Part shown: piece by piece, positions 15,352-24,458 of the stretch | Position numbering within the stretch: position 1 is the stretch's first letter | Layout: each line of letters begins with the position of its first letter | Assembly: GCA_900066355.1 (NCBI GenBank) | Contig: FMEL01000005.1 | Location: 170,737 to 234,736, forward strand | From: an uncultured Ruminococcus sp. | Lineage (GTDB): Bacteria; Bacillota; Clostridia; Lachnospirales; Lachnospiraceae | DNA length: 64,000 nucleotides | Direction: 5' to 3' | Notes under the pieces: model-generated | The model's database searches: none | The model's input: the letters and a program-made list of their open reading frames with translations, nothing else | Told to the model about the DNA's origin: nothing | Translations under genes and position numbers: made by a program

Positions 15352-16191
15352 TTATTTTTTCTTAGGTGTTACCGGTGGCAGGTCGCAGTAATATGCGATG
15401 CCGAGTGGTGTTACGAGAAGCGGATGAACCGGGCGGTAGACCGGAAGACCAAGTTTCTTTTCGAATACAGTGGTGAATTCGCGAAAGCTTGCGGAACCAC
15501 CAACGACGTAAACCGCCGGAACCTGATATCCGTGGAGAAATTTCTCTGTGATCGTAGCCATTTTTTCGATTACGGCTTTGATGACCGGGAAGATTTCTTC
15601 TTCTTTTTCCGGAGTGGTCTTGAGGACTTCGGCTTCTTCGTATGGGATGCGGTAATGTCCGGCAACGGTCATAGTCATATGGCTGCCGCCTGTGGCTTCG
15701 TCGTCTGTGTAAATAACTTTGCCATCTTTGAGGATGCTGATGCCGGTTGTACCGCCACCGACATCGACAACAGCTCCATCGGTGATCTTCAGCACAGCAG
15801 CAGCGGCTGTCGGTTCGTCTACAATGTTGGTGACTTCAAACCCGGCACCTTCAAGTACATATCCGATGCTTTTGACGCTGCCTTCGGAAACTCCCGGAGG
15901 GATCGCAGCAGCGGCATAAGGAAGTTCAACACCAAGTCTCTCTTCCAGTTCTGCTTTGAGCTTGGTGACAAGCTGGACGGATTCATAATAGTTTACGATT
16001 ACACCATCCTGAATCGCATGAGACGGTGCGGAAATACCTGCGATCGGGCGATTATTCGTATCGACAACGGCAAGGACTGTATTGGCAGTACCAAGGTCGA
16101 CACCCACTTTCAGGCGTCCCCGGAATTTCTTGCATTCGCCGGATTCTACCAGTTCTGCAAAATTAGATAAAGTTCGGTTTTTCAGTTCCAT
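15352..16191 (-). CDS. eutJ: EutJ-like actin/Hsp70-fold ATPase
   Basis: A 279-residue protein, exactly the length of Salmonella EutJ, which I recognise by VGVDLGTANTVLAVVD, GVIVNYYESV, AAIPPGVSEGS, DEPTAAAAVL, VVDVGGGTTGISILKDGK and DEATGGSHMTMTVAG. These are the ATP-binding segments of the ASKHA fold. EutJ is encoded in ethanolamine-utilisation microcompartment operons and is thought to act as a chaperone. No other eut gene, shell protein or ammonia-lyase is here. It follows the carbamate kinase gene by 20 bases, so they probably form one transcript. The family call is solid; its role outside a eut operon is unknown. Confidence 0.88.
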   Translation of the reverse strand: MELKNRTLSNFAELVESGECKKFRGRLKVGVDLGTANTVLAVVDTNNRPIAGISAPSHAIQDGVIVNYYESVQLVTKLKAELEERLGVELPYAAAAIPPGVSEGSVKSIGYVLEGAGFEVTNIVDEPTAAAAVLKITDGAVVDVGGGTTGISILKDGKVIYTDDEATGGSHMTMTVAGHYRIPYEEAEVLKTTPEKEEEIFPVIKAVIEKMATITEKFLHGYQVPAVYVVGGSASFREFTTVFEKKLGLPVYRPVHPLLVTPLGIAYYCDLPPVTPKKK

Positions 16192-16211
16192 GTATGTAGC
16201 TCCAATGCTGT

Positions 16212-17144
16212 TTATTTGATGATGGTACCTGTTTTTTCACGATAACCGTCTCTTGCATGGGCGATATCGGTGATGATAGTGCGGTGACCGCTGCCTTTAG
16301 ACGCAAAGGATACGGCTGCTTCAATCTTTGGAAGCATGGAACCTGCAGCAAACTGGTTTTCTGCGATGTATTTGTTGGCATCGTCCACAGAAACAGTACC
16401 CAGCAGAGTTTCGCTGTCTGTATCTTTGTTGAGGCTGACTTTTTCGACGCTGGTGAGGATCAGAAGCGTATCTGCATCAAGTTCTTCTGCAAGAAGTTCA
16501 CTGGCAAGGTCTTTTTCAATGATGGCACTTGCACCGTGAAGGTCAATGCCTTGCTCCATGACCGGAATTCCGCCGCCACCGGCAGCGATAACAACCTGTC
16601 CTGCGTTTGCAAGAGTGCGGATAGTTTCGAGTTCGATAATTTTCTGCGGTTTAGGAGCTGCAAGGATTCTGCGGTATTCACCCTCTGCAGTTTCTGTAAC
16701 GAAATTACCTTTTTCCTCTTCTGCTTCAGCTTCTTCGGAATTAAGAACACGGCCGATGATTTTTTCCGGCTCGCCGAATGCTTCGTCATATGGATCGATG
16801 ACAACCTGTGTCAGAATGGTTGCAACCGGCTTGTAGATGCCGCGGGAAAGTAACTCTGCGCGAATCGCATTCTGAAGATCATAGCCGATATAGCCCTGAC
16901 TCATGGCAGAGCATACGGACATCGGTGCAAATGTATAATCCGGATGCGCTTTTCCAAATTCGTTCATTGCGGTATGGATCATGCCGACCTGTGGTCCATT
17001 GCTGTGAGAAATGACAACATTTGCGCCTTCTTCTACAAGGTCTGCAATTGCTTTTGCTGCTTCACGGGTAGCCGTTTTCTGTTCAGGAAGTGTTGTGCCA
17101 AGGGCTTTGTGACCAAGAGCAACAACAACTGTTTTTTCGCTCAT
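16212..17144 (-). CDS. arcC: Carbamate kinase
   Basis: Transfers phosphate between carbamoyl phosphate and ADP, giving ATP in the final step of arginine, agmatine, allantoin or purine breakdown. The 310-residue length is normal. ISHSNGPQVGM, AMSQGYIGYDLQNA, the GRVLNSEE insertion subdomain, VIAAGGGGIPV and LLILTSVEKV are all present. The N-terminal motif reads VVALGHKALG where most carbamate kinases have GGNALG, so two usually conserved residues differ. No arcA, arcB or ptc gene is adjacent; instead eutJ is downstream. A consensus promoter precedes it. Confidence 0.93.
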   Translation of the reverse strand: MSEKTVVVALGHKALGTTLPEQKTATREAAKAIADLVEEGANVVISHSNGPQVGMIHTAMNEFGKAHPDYTFAPMSVCSAMSQGYIGYDLQNAIRAELLSRGIYKPVATILTQVVIDPYDEAFGEPEKIIGRVLNSEEAEAEEEKGNFVTETAEGEYRRILAAPKPQKIIELETIRTLANAGQVVIAAGGGGIPVMEQGIDLHGASAIIEKDLASELLAEELDADTLLILTSVEKVSLNKDTDSETLLGTVSVDDANKYIAENQFAAGSMLPKIEAAVSFASKGSGHRTIITDIAHARDGYREKTGTIIK

Positions 17145-17203
17145 ATGGATTCCTCGTTTCTTTTCATTTTTGATGTAAATGAAGATGTTTTCTATAATTT
17201 TCT

Positions 17204-17232
17204 ATTATAAAAGAATGGGACTGGAATTGCAA
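17204..17232 (-). promoter_or_regulatory. arcC-eutJ promoter
   Basis: On the minus strand TTGCAA, a 17-bp spacer and TATAAT. Confidence 0.78.
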
Positions 17233-17258
17233 TGGAATTAAGGTAAAAAGATAGAATC

Positions 17259-17315
17259 GTTACTGTTCACAGGTAGTATTCCGCCCAAGTTGCTGTGAAC
17301 GGAGTGAACAGTAAC
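17259..17315. repeat. Nested inverted repeats with competing arms
   Basis: GTTACTGTTCAC (17259-17270) is the exact complement of GTGAACAGTAAC (17304-17315). Inside it GTTCACAG (17265-17272) complements CTGTGAAC (17293-17300). The two pairings share the left arm and exclude each other. It sits between the divergent arcC and aldose epimerase promoters. It could be a dispersed intergenic repeat or a regulatory switch; no T tract follows on either strand. Confidence 0.6.
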
Positions 17316-17336
17316 TAGAAACCTTGTGGCGCACGT

Positions 17337-17344
17337 GCTATACT
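17337..17344 (+). promoter_or_regulatory. Extended -10 of the aldose epimerase gene
   Basis: TGC followed by TATACT (17339-17344), with a weak -35; start predicted near 17351. Confidence 0.45.
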
Positions 17345-17367
17345 GAGAGAAAATAAGGGGGTGCAGT

Positions 17368-18246
17368 ATGAATTATAAAATCAGTAATTCAAAATTATCT
17401 GTAGAAATTTCCTCAAAAGGAGGAGAGCTTCGTTCTATACAGGATGCAGAAGGAAAAGAATATCTGTGGCAGGGAGATGCGGATTCATGGACGGACAGAG
17501 GACCGAATCTTTTTCCGTATATCGGTCGGATGACGGACGGACAGTATCGTTATCAGGGAAAAATGTATCATATGGATATTCATGGATTTCTGCCATATAT
17601 GGAGATGGCCCTGGTGGAGAAAAAAGAAGATGAGCTGGTTCTGAGACTTAAGAATACACCGGAGACGGAGCTGCGTTATCCGTTTTTGTTTGAACTGGAT
17701 ATTTGCTGGAAACTGATAGAAGATACGCTTCAGATTACATATCAGGTCAGAAATAAGGACACAAAGACAATGTATTTTGGTATTGGTGGTCATCCGGGAT
17801 TCTGTGTACCGATTGCGGATGGACTGGCATTTGAAGATTATTGCATTGATTTTGGAGAAAATGCACAGTTGAGTCAGGTGGTTTTGTCAGATGACTGTTT
17901 TGTGACGGAAAATACGGTGCCGGTGCCCCTTGTTGATAATCGTTATCTGTCATTGCAGCATGGATTGTTTGACAGAGATGCGATCGTTTTGGATAAGATG
18001 CCGAAAAGCCTTATGATCGAGAGCAAAAAAGATTGCCGGAAGATCCGCGTGGTTTATGAAGATATGAATTATCTCGGAATCTGGCACTGGCCGAAAATGA
18101 CAGTAAACTATGTCTGTATAGAACCGTGGAGTTCTTTGCCGTCCCGAAAGGGAATCACAGAAGATCTGGAGACACAGCCGAATCTGCTTCAGTTAGAAAG
18201 TGGATGCGAATACAGAAATACATGGAGTATTACCATAGAGAAATAA
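17368..18246 (+). CDS. Aldose 1-epimerase family protein (LacX-like)
   Basis: A 292-residue cytosolic protein of the galactose mutarotase superfamily, closer to the LacX branch than to GalM. Candidate active-site residues are in GPNLFPYIGR, the His of MDIHGFLPY, the His of GIGGHPGF and the Glu-Pro-Trp of CIEPWSSLPS. It would interconvert alpha and beta forms of a sugar or sugar phosphate; the substrate is not known. G5 before the ATG is the ribosome site. It stands alone with its own terminator. Confidence 0.88.
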   Translation: MNYKISNSKLSVEISSKGGELRSIQDAEGKEYLWQGDADSWTDRGPNLFPYIGRMTDGQYRYQGKMYHMDIHGFLPYMEMALVEKKEDELVLRLKNTPETELRYPFLFELDICWKLIEDTLQITYQVRNKDTKTMYFGIGGHPGFCVPIADGLAFEDYCIDFGENAQLSQVVLSDDCFVTENTVPVPLVDNRYLSLQHGLFDRDAIVLDKMPKSLMIESKKDCRKIRVVYEDMNYLGIWHWPKMTVNYVCIEPWSSLPSRKGITEDLETQPNLLQLESGCEYRNTWSITIEK

Positions 18247-18261
18247 AAGAAGCAAAAGAGC

Positions 18262-18300
18262 AAAGGAAAAGCCGCCTGTACGAGGCGGCTTGTTTCCTTA
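18262..18300 (+). terminator. Terminator after the aldose epimerase gene
   Basis: AAGCCGCCT (18269-18277) pairs with AGGCGGCTT (18283-18291), with further outer pairing and a pyrimidine-rich end. Confidence 0.75.
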
Positions 18301-18448
18301 ACTTTTTGAGGGGGGAGATAGAGAGTGGTTATTCATCTATCCAATACCTATTATAAGCAGGAAATATGTTTAAACTGTGTACTAAATCTAAAAGAAAAAT
18401 AAAACTTCTAAAGAAAACTTAAAGAAACTCTTTAATTTTTACAGGCTC

Positions 18449-18653
18449 TTGTAGTCCGGATCGAAACGTGCTAAAGTGTGCTTATCTGAATTTCAGTTCT
18501 TTGAAATTCATAACTTTCAATCGTCATTTCGACAATAATCCCATGAAGAATGCAAAGTGAAAGGGGAAATGCCTATGGGTTGAGAAACAATGCCGGTGTT
18601 TTATTATTTGAAACTATTAGACGGAAGGTTTTTGAAGTGAAAAGGAGTTCTTT
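18449..18653 (+). promoter_or_regulatory. Promoter and long leader of the surface protein gene
   Basis: TTGTAG at 18449-18454, a 17-bp spacer and TAAAGT at 18472-18477 with a TG extension. The leader would be about 170 bases, unusually long, and includes CCCAT/ATGGG arms (about 18540-18580). I looked for the conserved GCAAA/GGGACGCAAAG core of c-di-GMP-I riboswitches and did not find it. The stretch 18301-18448 holds nothing recognisable. Confidence 0.4.
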
Positions 18654-20129
18654 ATGAAAAACAGAATAATGAGAAAAATAGCGGCGGCAGGTATGGCAGT
18701 TTTCCTTGTCGGGATGTCGGCGGGAAGTGGATATATGTGGAAGGAGGCACCGGTTTATGCGGCGGAGGCGGTCTTTGAAACAGATGAAGGACAGAAGGAC
18801 GGATATCAGATAGATGCAGGCGAACGCATAGAGGAAAACACAGGGGCGGAAAAGGCTGTTGTGAGAAAATCTGTGAAGACCGCAAGTGAAACCAGCGGAA
18901 TGAATGCAATGGAAAATGTAATAGAGGGAATTGTGGGCACGTCAGAGACTGTGGGTGTAGAATCTAAGGATATAGATGTGCTTACAGATGAAATACAAAA
19001 TTCGGATGTGGATATCATTATGGATGAGACTGAACTTCCGAATGAGGCAGAACTTCTGGACGAAGCAGAACTCCCGGGTAATGCATTGCCGCGGACTGGA
19101 AGCGAAGATTCAGAGAAAATTTCGGACAATCTATCTTCGGAAAATGAAAATGCGGATTCATTTTCTGATAGCAGTGGTGATCCAGATACAAATTTACAGG
19201 CAGATCTGATTCTGTCAGTTCAGGCTGAGGATGATACAATAAAAGCAGGAAGTGATCTGGTCTATACGATAACTGCAGAAAACACGGGAGAATGTGACCT
19301 TAAAGATATAAGAATCAGCTATAATTTTTCTGAGAATGGTCTGGTCGGAGAGTGGTCGGAAGGTGCAGAAGATGCGGTGGGAAATACTGCATATATAGAG
19401 AAACTTGAGATGAGTGCAACAAAGACTCTGTATCTGACGGTGCATCTGCCGGAAGACAGGATAACAGCTGTTTCATTAAAACTGACAGCAACAGCCGGCA
19501 AAATATCTGCTGAAAATGGGACTGAGGAAACAGAAGAAATCGTAAAAAATGCAGAGCTGGTAACGCAGATTCAGGCGTTGCAGGCTGCATTTGAAGTGAC
19601 CAAAACTGCAGACCGTTCCATGGCAGTTCCGGGGGATGAGATCCGTTTTCTGATCTGTATCAGAAATACCGGAGAGCGCACATTGCATTCAATTGTTACG
19701 ACAGAGCGTTTTCAGCTTGGAAATGTACCGGTGAGATTTCTGGAAAAAGATGGTGTCAGACTGAATAAATCCAAAACAAAGGCAAAGATTGAGCAGATCG
19801 CACCCGGGGAAGCTTTCGGTCTGGAGGCGGTCGTGACACTGCCGGAAGGTCTGGAAGACCAGAATCTGGTCAATGAAGTTTCGGTGACGACTCTGGAAAC
19901 AGGGGAGCAGACAAAAATTGCACAATCTGAAATACAGGTAAAAGCAGCGGAAGAAGAAAAACAGGAAGAGACAAATGCCGATATTGATGGAGAGATGGGA
20001 AGTGAGCAGGATGAGAGCAGGCCGGCATCCACACATCCAAAAACCGGAGATCCATATCAGCCTTTTCTGTGGCTTTTTATGATCCCCGGTTCTGTGCTGG
20101 CTGTCGGTTGGCTCCGCAGCCGGATGTGA
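18654..20129 (+). CDS. Secreted DUF11-domain surface protein with sortase motif
   Basis: A 491-residue exported wall protein. A signal peptide (about residues 1-36, ending VYAAEA) leads into about 140 acidic, Ser/Asn/Glu-rich low-complexity residues. Two repeats of the DUF11/conserved-repeat type follow: the first around 185-295 (LILSVQAEDDTIKAGSDLVY, TAENTGECDLKDI), the second around 310-430 (FEVTKTADRSMAVPGDEI, IRNTGERTLHSI). An acidic linker leads to PKTGD at residues 462-466, then a hydrophobic stretch and RSRM: a sortase cell-wall-sorting signal of the PKTGD kind. Adhesin-like or stalk function is inference. The ATG has an AAAAGGAG site. Confidence 0.82.
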   Translation: MKNRIMRKIAAAGMAVFLVGMSAGSGYMWKEAPVYAAEAVFETDEGQKDGYQIDAGERIEENTGAEKAVVRKSVKTASETSGMNAMENVIEGIVGTSETVGVESKDIDVLTDEIQNSDVDIIMDETELPNEAELLDEAELPGNALPRTGSEDSEKISDNLSSENENADSFSDSSGDPDTNLQADLILSVQAEDDTIKAGSDLVYTITAENTGECDLKDIRISYNFSENGLVGEWSEGAEDAVGNTAYIEKLEMSATKTLYLTVHLPEDRITAVSLKLTATAGKISAENGTEETEEIVKNAELVTQIQALQAAFEVTKTADRSMAVPGDEIRFLICIRNTGERTLHSIVTTERFQLGNVPVRFLEKDGVRLNKSKTKAKIEQIAPGEAFGLEAVVTLPEGLEDQNLVNEVSVTTLETGEQTKIAQSEIQVKAAEEEKQEETNADIDGEMGSEQDESRPASTHPKTGDPYQPFLWLFMIPGSVLAVGWLRSRM

Positions 20130-20160
20130 AATTTTAAAATATTTGCTTTATCAGCAGAAA

Positions 20161-21471
20161 TTAAAGGATGTCGATGTGCTCACCGGCAAGTGCCTTATTC
20201 ATGCTGCGGACTGCACAGAATTTACCACACATACTGCAGGTATCACTGTGATCATCTTCCGGCAGACGGTCATCACGGATCGCTTTGGCGGTTTCCGGAT
20301 CGAGCGCACATGCAAACTGAGCATCCCAGTCGAGGACACGGCGTGCATCTGCCATCTTATCATCGATGTCTCTGGCATGTGGGATCCCTTTTGCGATATC
20401 GGCAGCGTGTGCAGCGATTTTTGAAGCAATAATGCCCTGTTTTACGTCTTCTACATTAGGAAGAGCGAGATGTTCTGCAGGTGTGACATAGCAGAGGAAT
20501 GCTGCACCATTCATTGCGGCAACGGCACCACCGATGGCAGCCGTGATGTGGTCATAACCAGGTGCGATATCGGTAACAAGAGGTCCGAGTACATAGAAAG
20601 GAGCACCCATGCAGATGGTCTGCTGAACTTTCATGTTTGCAGCAACCTGATCGAGCGGAACGTGTCCCGGACCTTCAACCATAACCTGAACATTGTGAGC
20701 CCATGCACGTTTGGTGAGTTCGCCCAGACGGACAAGCTCTTCGATCTGGCAGACATCTGTGGCATCAGCCAGACATCCCGGACGGCAGGCATCACCGAGT
20801 GAGATAGTAACATCGTGTTCTTCACAGATATCAAGGATCTCATCGAAGTATTCATAAAACGGATTTTCTTCGCCGGTCATGCTCATCCATGCAAAGACAA
20901 GGCTTCCGCCACGGCTTACGATGTTCATTTTACGTTTGTGTTTTTTGATCTGCTCGATGGTTTTTCTGGTAATTCCACAGTGAAGTGTGACGAAATCTAC
21001 ACCGTCTTCTGCATGGAGACGGATGACATCAATGAAATCATGAGCGGTCAGTTCCGAGAGATCGCGCTGGTAGTGGATGACGCTGTCGTATACCGGAACG
21101 GTTCCGATCATGGCAGGACATTCGTGAGTAAGTTTCTGGCGGAACGGCTGTGTATTACCATGGCTGGAAAGATCCATGATTGCTTCGGCACCGAGGTCAA
21201 CGGCTTTCATGACCTTCTGCATTTCGATATCATAGTCTTTGCAGTCTCTGGAAACACCGAGGTTTACGTTGATCTTTGTGCGGAGCATGCTGCCGACACC
21301 TTCCGGATTCAGACAGGTGTGGTGTTTGTTGGCACAGATCGCAACTTTACCTTCTGCGACCAGTTCCATCAATTTCTCAACCGGCATATGTTCTTTTTCT
21401 GCAACGGTTTTGATCTGCGGAGTTACGATCCCTTTGCGGGCTGCATCCATCTGTGTTGTGTAAGTTGTCAT
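20161..21471 (-). CDS. thiC: Phosphomethylpyrimidine synthase
   Basis: A radical-SAM-like enzyme turning aminoimidazole ribotide into hydroxymethylpyrimidine phosphate, the pyrimidine half of thiamine. Length is 436 residues. Recognisable segments include [51 protein letters not shown] and the C-terminal iron-sulfur Cys motif CSMCGKFC. It is the last gene of the TPP-riboswitch operon on the minus strand. No convincing terminator lies between it and the convergent surface protein gene 31 bases away. Confidence 0.97.
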   Translation of the reverse strand: MTTYTTQMDAARKGIVTPQIKTVAEKEHMPVEKLMELVAEGKVAICANKHHTCLNPEGVGSMLRTKINVNLGVSRDCKDYDIEMQKVMKAVDLGAEAIMDLSSHGNTQPFRQKLTHECPAMIGTVPVYDSVIHYQRDLSELTAHDFIDVIRLHAEDGVDFVTLHCGITRKTIEQIKKHKRKMNIVSRGGSLVFAWMSMTGEENPFYEYFDEILDICEEHDVTISLGDACRPGCLADATDVCQIEELVRLGELTKRAWAHNVQVMVEGPGHVPLDQVAANMKVQQTICMGAPFYVLGPLVTDIAPGYDHITAAIGGAVAAMNGAAFLCYVTPAEHLALPNVEDVKQGIIASKIAAHAADIAKGIPHARDIDDKMADARRVLDWDAQFACALDPETAKAIRDDRLPEDDHSDTCSMCGKFCAVRSMNKALAGEHIDIL

Positions 21472-21543
21472 ATAATATTTTCTCCTTTATGTAAATGATA
21501 AGTGTTTGCATTGAGAGATGATAAATCCTGTGGTGGATTATTG

Positions 21544-22329
21544 TTATTTGATACGTCCGAGTGTGTGATCAAGCGGACCGGAACCATGACCGAGATTCAT
21601 CTGCGATCTCAGGGCTTCGGTCAGATACTGTTTGGAACGGCGCACAGCTTCTTCGAGTGAAAAACCTCTGGCAAGATTTGAGGCAATTGCGCTTGAGAGC
21701 GTACAGCCGGTGCCGTGGGTGTTTGGATTATCAATGCGTTCACCGCGCATCCAGATACCATGTTCGTCTGTATAAAGAAGATCGTTGGCATCATTGATGC
21801 AGTGTCCGCCTTTCAGAAGCACGGAAACATGAAACTTTTCATAGAGCATATGCGCTGCTTTTTCCATAGATGCAGCATCAGTGATCTGTATTCCGGTGAG
21901 ATTTTCTGCCTCCGGAACATTTGGCGTGATGACCTCTGCAAGTGGAAAAAGTTCTTTCTGGAGCGTTTCTTCCGCATCTTTGTTCATCAGGCGATGACCA
22001 CTGGTAGATACCATGACGGGATCCAGAACGATGTGGCGGGCCTGATACTGACGCAGCTTGGAAGCTACGTGTCGCATGATTTCAGAAGAAGAGAGCATTC
22101 CGATCTTGACGGCATCCGGAAAAATATCAGTAAAAATGCAATCGAGCTGATTATCGAGAAATTCAGATGATGTTTCCTGAATGCCGTAAACCCCGGTTGT
22201 ATTCTGCGCGGTCAGGGCGGTGATAGCACTCATTGCGTAAACACCGTTCATGATCATTGTTTTGATGTCGGCCTGGATACCTGCACCACCGCTGCAGTCA
22301 CTGCCGGCAATTGTTAATACGGTTTTCAT
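21544..22329 (-). CDS. thiD: Hydroxymethylpyrimidine/phosphomethylpyrimidine kinase
   Basis: Phosphorylates HMP to HMP-P and HMP-PP. The 261-residue protein of the ribokinase fold starts VLTIAGSDCSGGAGIQADIKT; the C-terminal anion-hole and base segment is THGTGCTLSSAIASNLARG. AQNTTGV and LDPVMVSTSG are the other family marks. It sits between thiE (39 bases) and thiC (72 bases) in the thiamine operon. It links the ThiC product and salvaged HMP to ThiE. Confidence 0.97.
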   Translation of the reverse strand: MKTVLTIAGSDCSGGAGIQADIKTMIMNGVYAMSAITALTAQNTTGVYGIQETSSEFLDNQLDCIFTDIFPDAVKIGMLSSSEIMRHVASKLRQYQARHIVLDPVMVSTSGHRLMNKDAEETLQKELFPLAEVITPNVPEAENLTGIQITDAASMEKAAHMLYEKFHVSVLLKGGHCINDANDLLYTDEHGIWMRGERIDNPNTHGTGCTLSSAIASNLARGFSLEEAVRRSKQYLTEALRSQMNLGHGSGPLDHTLGRIK

Positions 22330-22368
22330 AATATTTTTGTCCTTATCATATTTGGATATGTTTAAACA

Positions 22369-23004
22369 CTATATCGCTTTTAGCTGCGTCAGAAAACGTC
22401 TGACAGCAGCTGCTTTGTCTGTCGGTTTGAAAAGTCCGCTGACGACAGCTGCTCCGGCAATTCCGCTTCCGGCAAGGAGCGGAAGATTGTCGCTGTTTAC
22501 ACCGCCGATTGCAACGACCGGAATCTTTACAGCCTTACAGATTGCTTTTAAAGTTTCAACAGGAAGCTGTGTTACATTCGTTTTGGTCGTACTTCCAAAG
22601 ACGGCACCGCATCCGAGATAATCAGCACCGGCAGCTTCGGCAGCAAGTGCTTCCTCAACATTATGGGCACTTCCGCCAATGATGAAATCCTCTCCAAGAA
22701 GATTCCGTGCTTTCTGGATTCCCATATCGGAAAGACCGACATGAACACCGGAGGCACCGGATTTCTTTGCAAGATCCGGACGGTCGTTAATGATCAGAGG
22801 AACCTGATAACGGTCACACAGGTCCTTCAGAAGGGAAGCTTCTTTCAGAATCTCTTCATCGGACATATGTTTTTCTCGAAGCTGTACACAGGTAACGCCT
22901 GCTTTCAGAAGCTCTTCTGTGACAGAGACCAGTGTTTCACCTGGTTTCAGCCAGCTCCGGTCAGTGACAGCATATAGATTTAATTGTCTGGCATTGATTT
23001 TCAT
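22369..23004 (-). CDS. thiE: Thiamine-phosphate synthase
   Basis: Joins HMP-PP and hydroxyethylthiazole phosphate to thiamine phosphate. The 211-residue TIM barrel shows VQLREKHMSDEE, LIINDRPDLA, GVHVGLSDM, IIGGSAHNVEEA, DYLGCGAVFGSTTK and PVVAIGGVNSDNL. Its ATG overlaps the thiM stop codon by the ATGA arrangement, indicating translational coupling. Confidence 0.97.
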   Translation of the reverse strand: MKINARQLNLYAVTDRSWLKPGETLVSVTEELLKAGVTCVQLREKHMSDEEILKEASLLKDLCDRYQVPLIINDRPDLAKKSGASGVHVGLSDMGIQKARNLLGEDFIIGGSAHNVEEALAAEAAGADYLGCGAVFGSTTKTNVTQLPVETLKAICKAVKIPVVAIGGVNSDNLPLLAGSGIAGAAVVSGLFKPTDKAAAVRRFLTQLKAI

Positions 23005-23822
23005 AGATTTGTCTCCGTGTCAAAAATTTTTTCTTCCAGTACATCAAAAAGCTGTGTATGGAAAGTTCCGATACCACCATGGACGACATCTGTCCGCTGT
23101 CCGGCACAATAAGCGACCTCTCTCCAGAGAGTTCCGGCGGCACAGGCGGCATCAAACGGTGAATCTGCGGTGCACAGGAATAAAGTGCAAAGTGCGGAAA
23201 GCATGCATCCACCGCCTGTAATGCGGCAGATTCTGGAATCACCGCCAGTGAGAAGCTGCGTGTTTTCTCCATCAGAGACAACGTCCATAGCTCCGGTGAT
23301 CAGAACAGTTGTCTGAAAGAGATTTGCGGTTTGCTTTGCAGTAGAACAGACATCTGATTCGGTAAGATGCAGGGCACTTTCAACTCCACCATGGGAGCCG
23401 GGAGTAACACTGTCAGAAAAAAGAGCACAGAGAACGGCCGCTTCTTCCTGATTACAGCGGATCAGATCCGGGTGCACCTGAGCAAGAAGGTTGTTTATGG
23501 CTTTCTGGCGAAATGTGCTGGCTCCGATACCTACCGGATCCAGTACAACAGGATGCTTAAGTTCATTGGCTTTTTTTCCGGCAAGGATGCAGGCATTGAT
23601 TTTGGCCTCATCAGGAACTCCGGTGTTTAAGAGGGTTCCCTGACAGAAGCCGGTGATCTCTGCAACCTCTTTTTCATTTTGTCCCATAACGGCACTTCCA
23701 CCGGCTGCCAGAAGAAGATTAGCAACATCCTGCATGGTTACCGGGTTGGTAAGGCAGTGGATTTTTGGCGCTTTCCGACGGATGTTTTGAAAAATTATTT
23801 CTATATCAGTGACATACGGCAT
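23001..23822 (-). CDS. thiM: Hydroxyethylthiazole kinase
   Basis: Phosphorylates salvaged thiazole alcohol (THZ). The 273-residue protein shows PKIHCLTNPVTMQDVANLLLAAGGSAVM, VVLDPVGIGAS, IRCNQEE and the ATP-site segment ITGGGCMLSALC. Together with the thiW permease gene three bases upstream, it makes a thiazole salvage route. With thiC, thiD and thiE the cell can make the pyrimidine itself and import the thiazole; no thiG, thiS, thiF or thiH is seen in this window. Confidence 0.97.
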   Translation of the reverse strand: MPYVTDIEIIFQNIRRKAPKIHCLTNPVTMQDVANLLLAAGGSAVMGQNEKEVAEITGFCQGTLLNTGVPDEAKINACILAGKKANELKHPVVLDPVGIGASTFRQKAINNLLAQVHPDLIRCNQEEAAVLCALFSDSVTPGSHGGVESALHLTESDVCSTAKQTANLFQTTVLITGAMDVVSDGENTQLLTGGDSRICRITGGGCMLSALCTLFLCTADSPFDAACAAGTLWREVAYCAGQRTDVVHGGIGTFHTQLFDVLEEKIFDTETNL

Positions 23823-23825
23823 AGA

Positions 23826-24335
23826 TTATCTCCTGACTGTATGAAGTATCTGGCTTTTTTCAAAAACGCGAAGCAGTACAAAAGCAAGGACACTTCCTGT
23901 GAAGGTTGAGATAAAAAACGGAAGCATGTACACGGTAAATCCTGCCGGTGCGAGTCCCATGAGCAGTTTTGCGACAGGGTATGCGGCAAGTCCGCCGAGA
24001 AAGCCGGTTCCGAGTGCTTCTGCAGCACAGGTAGGAGCAAGTTTACCGGTAAAGCGGAAGATCAGTCCACAGCACAGGGCACCGACCATGCTTCCCGGGA
24101 AAGCAAGCAGACTTCCGATGCCGAGCAGATTACGGATCAGACTTGCACAGAACGCGATTCCGACACCCCACCACGGACCGAGGATGACGGCGGAAAATAC
24201 ATTGACCATATGCTGGACGGGAGCGCATTTGCTTCCGGCAACCGGGACACTGATCAGACTTCCGGCAACGGCAGCTGCGGTCAGAACTCCGGCAATGGCA
24301 AGTTTCTGGGTTGATGTTGTTTCATTTTGGTTCAT
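23826..24335 (-). CDS. thiW: Energy-coupling-factor thiazole transporter S component ThiW
   Basis: A 169-residue membrane protein, the substrate-binding S component that works with shared ECF ATPases and EcfT, proposed for hydroxyethylthiazole uptake. About five to six hydrophobic segments are visible, with the ThiW marks KCAPVQHMVNVFSAVILGPWWGV and IRNLLGIGSLLAFPGSM. The start is the ATG at 24335, with AGGAGG seven bases ahead; longer open frames upstream run into the riboswitch. It is the first gene of the operon, fitting the substrate of thiM next door. Confidence 0.95.
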   Translation of the reverse strand: MNQNETTSTQKLAIAGVLTAAAVAGSLISVPVAGSKCAPVQHMVNVFSAVILGPWWGVGIAFCASLIRNLLGIGSLLAFPGSMVGALCCGLIFRFTGKLAPTCAAEALGTGFLGGLAAYPVAKLLMGLAPAGFTVYMLPFFISTFTGSVLAFVLLRVFEKSQILHTVRR

Positions 24336-24370
24336 GATTACCTCCTGTTTTCCTGAGGATAGATGGCAAC

Positions 24371-24402
24371 AAAAAAGAAGATACCGCGCAGGTACCTTCT
24401 CA
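24371..24402 (-). terminator. Riboswitch-controlled terminator before thiW
   Basis: On the minus strand AGAAGGTACC pairs with GGTATCTTCT, followed by six T. It is the expression platform of the TPP riboswitch: binding of TPP should favour it. Confidence 0.85.
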
Positions 24403-24458
24403 ACTTGTCTGATAGCAAAAAGAAAATCCAAATGGAAAATCTTTCCGGGCATTCGGTA

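Noticed and set aside
15352..16170. Long plus-strand open frame opposite eutJ
   Set aside because: Phe/Cys/Asp-rich product typical of antisense to a real gene; eutJ on the other strand has all family motifs.
18484..18653. Possible c-di-GMP riboswitch before the surface protein
   Set aside because: The conserved GCAAA and GGGACGCAAAG core pieces are missing; only weak inverted arms are present.
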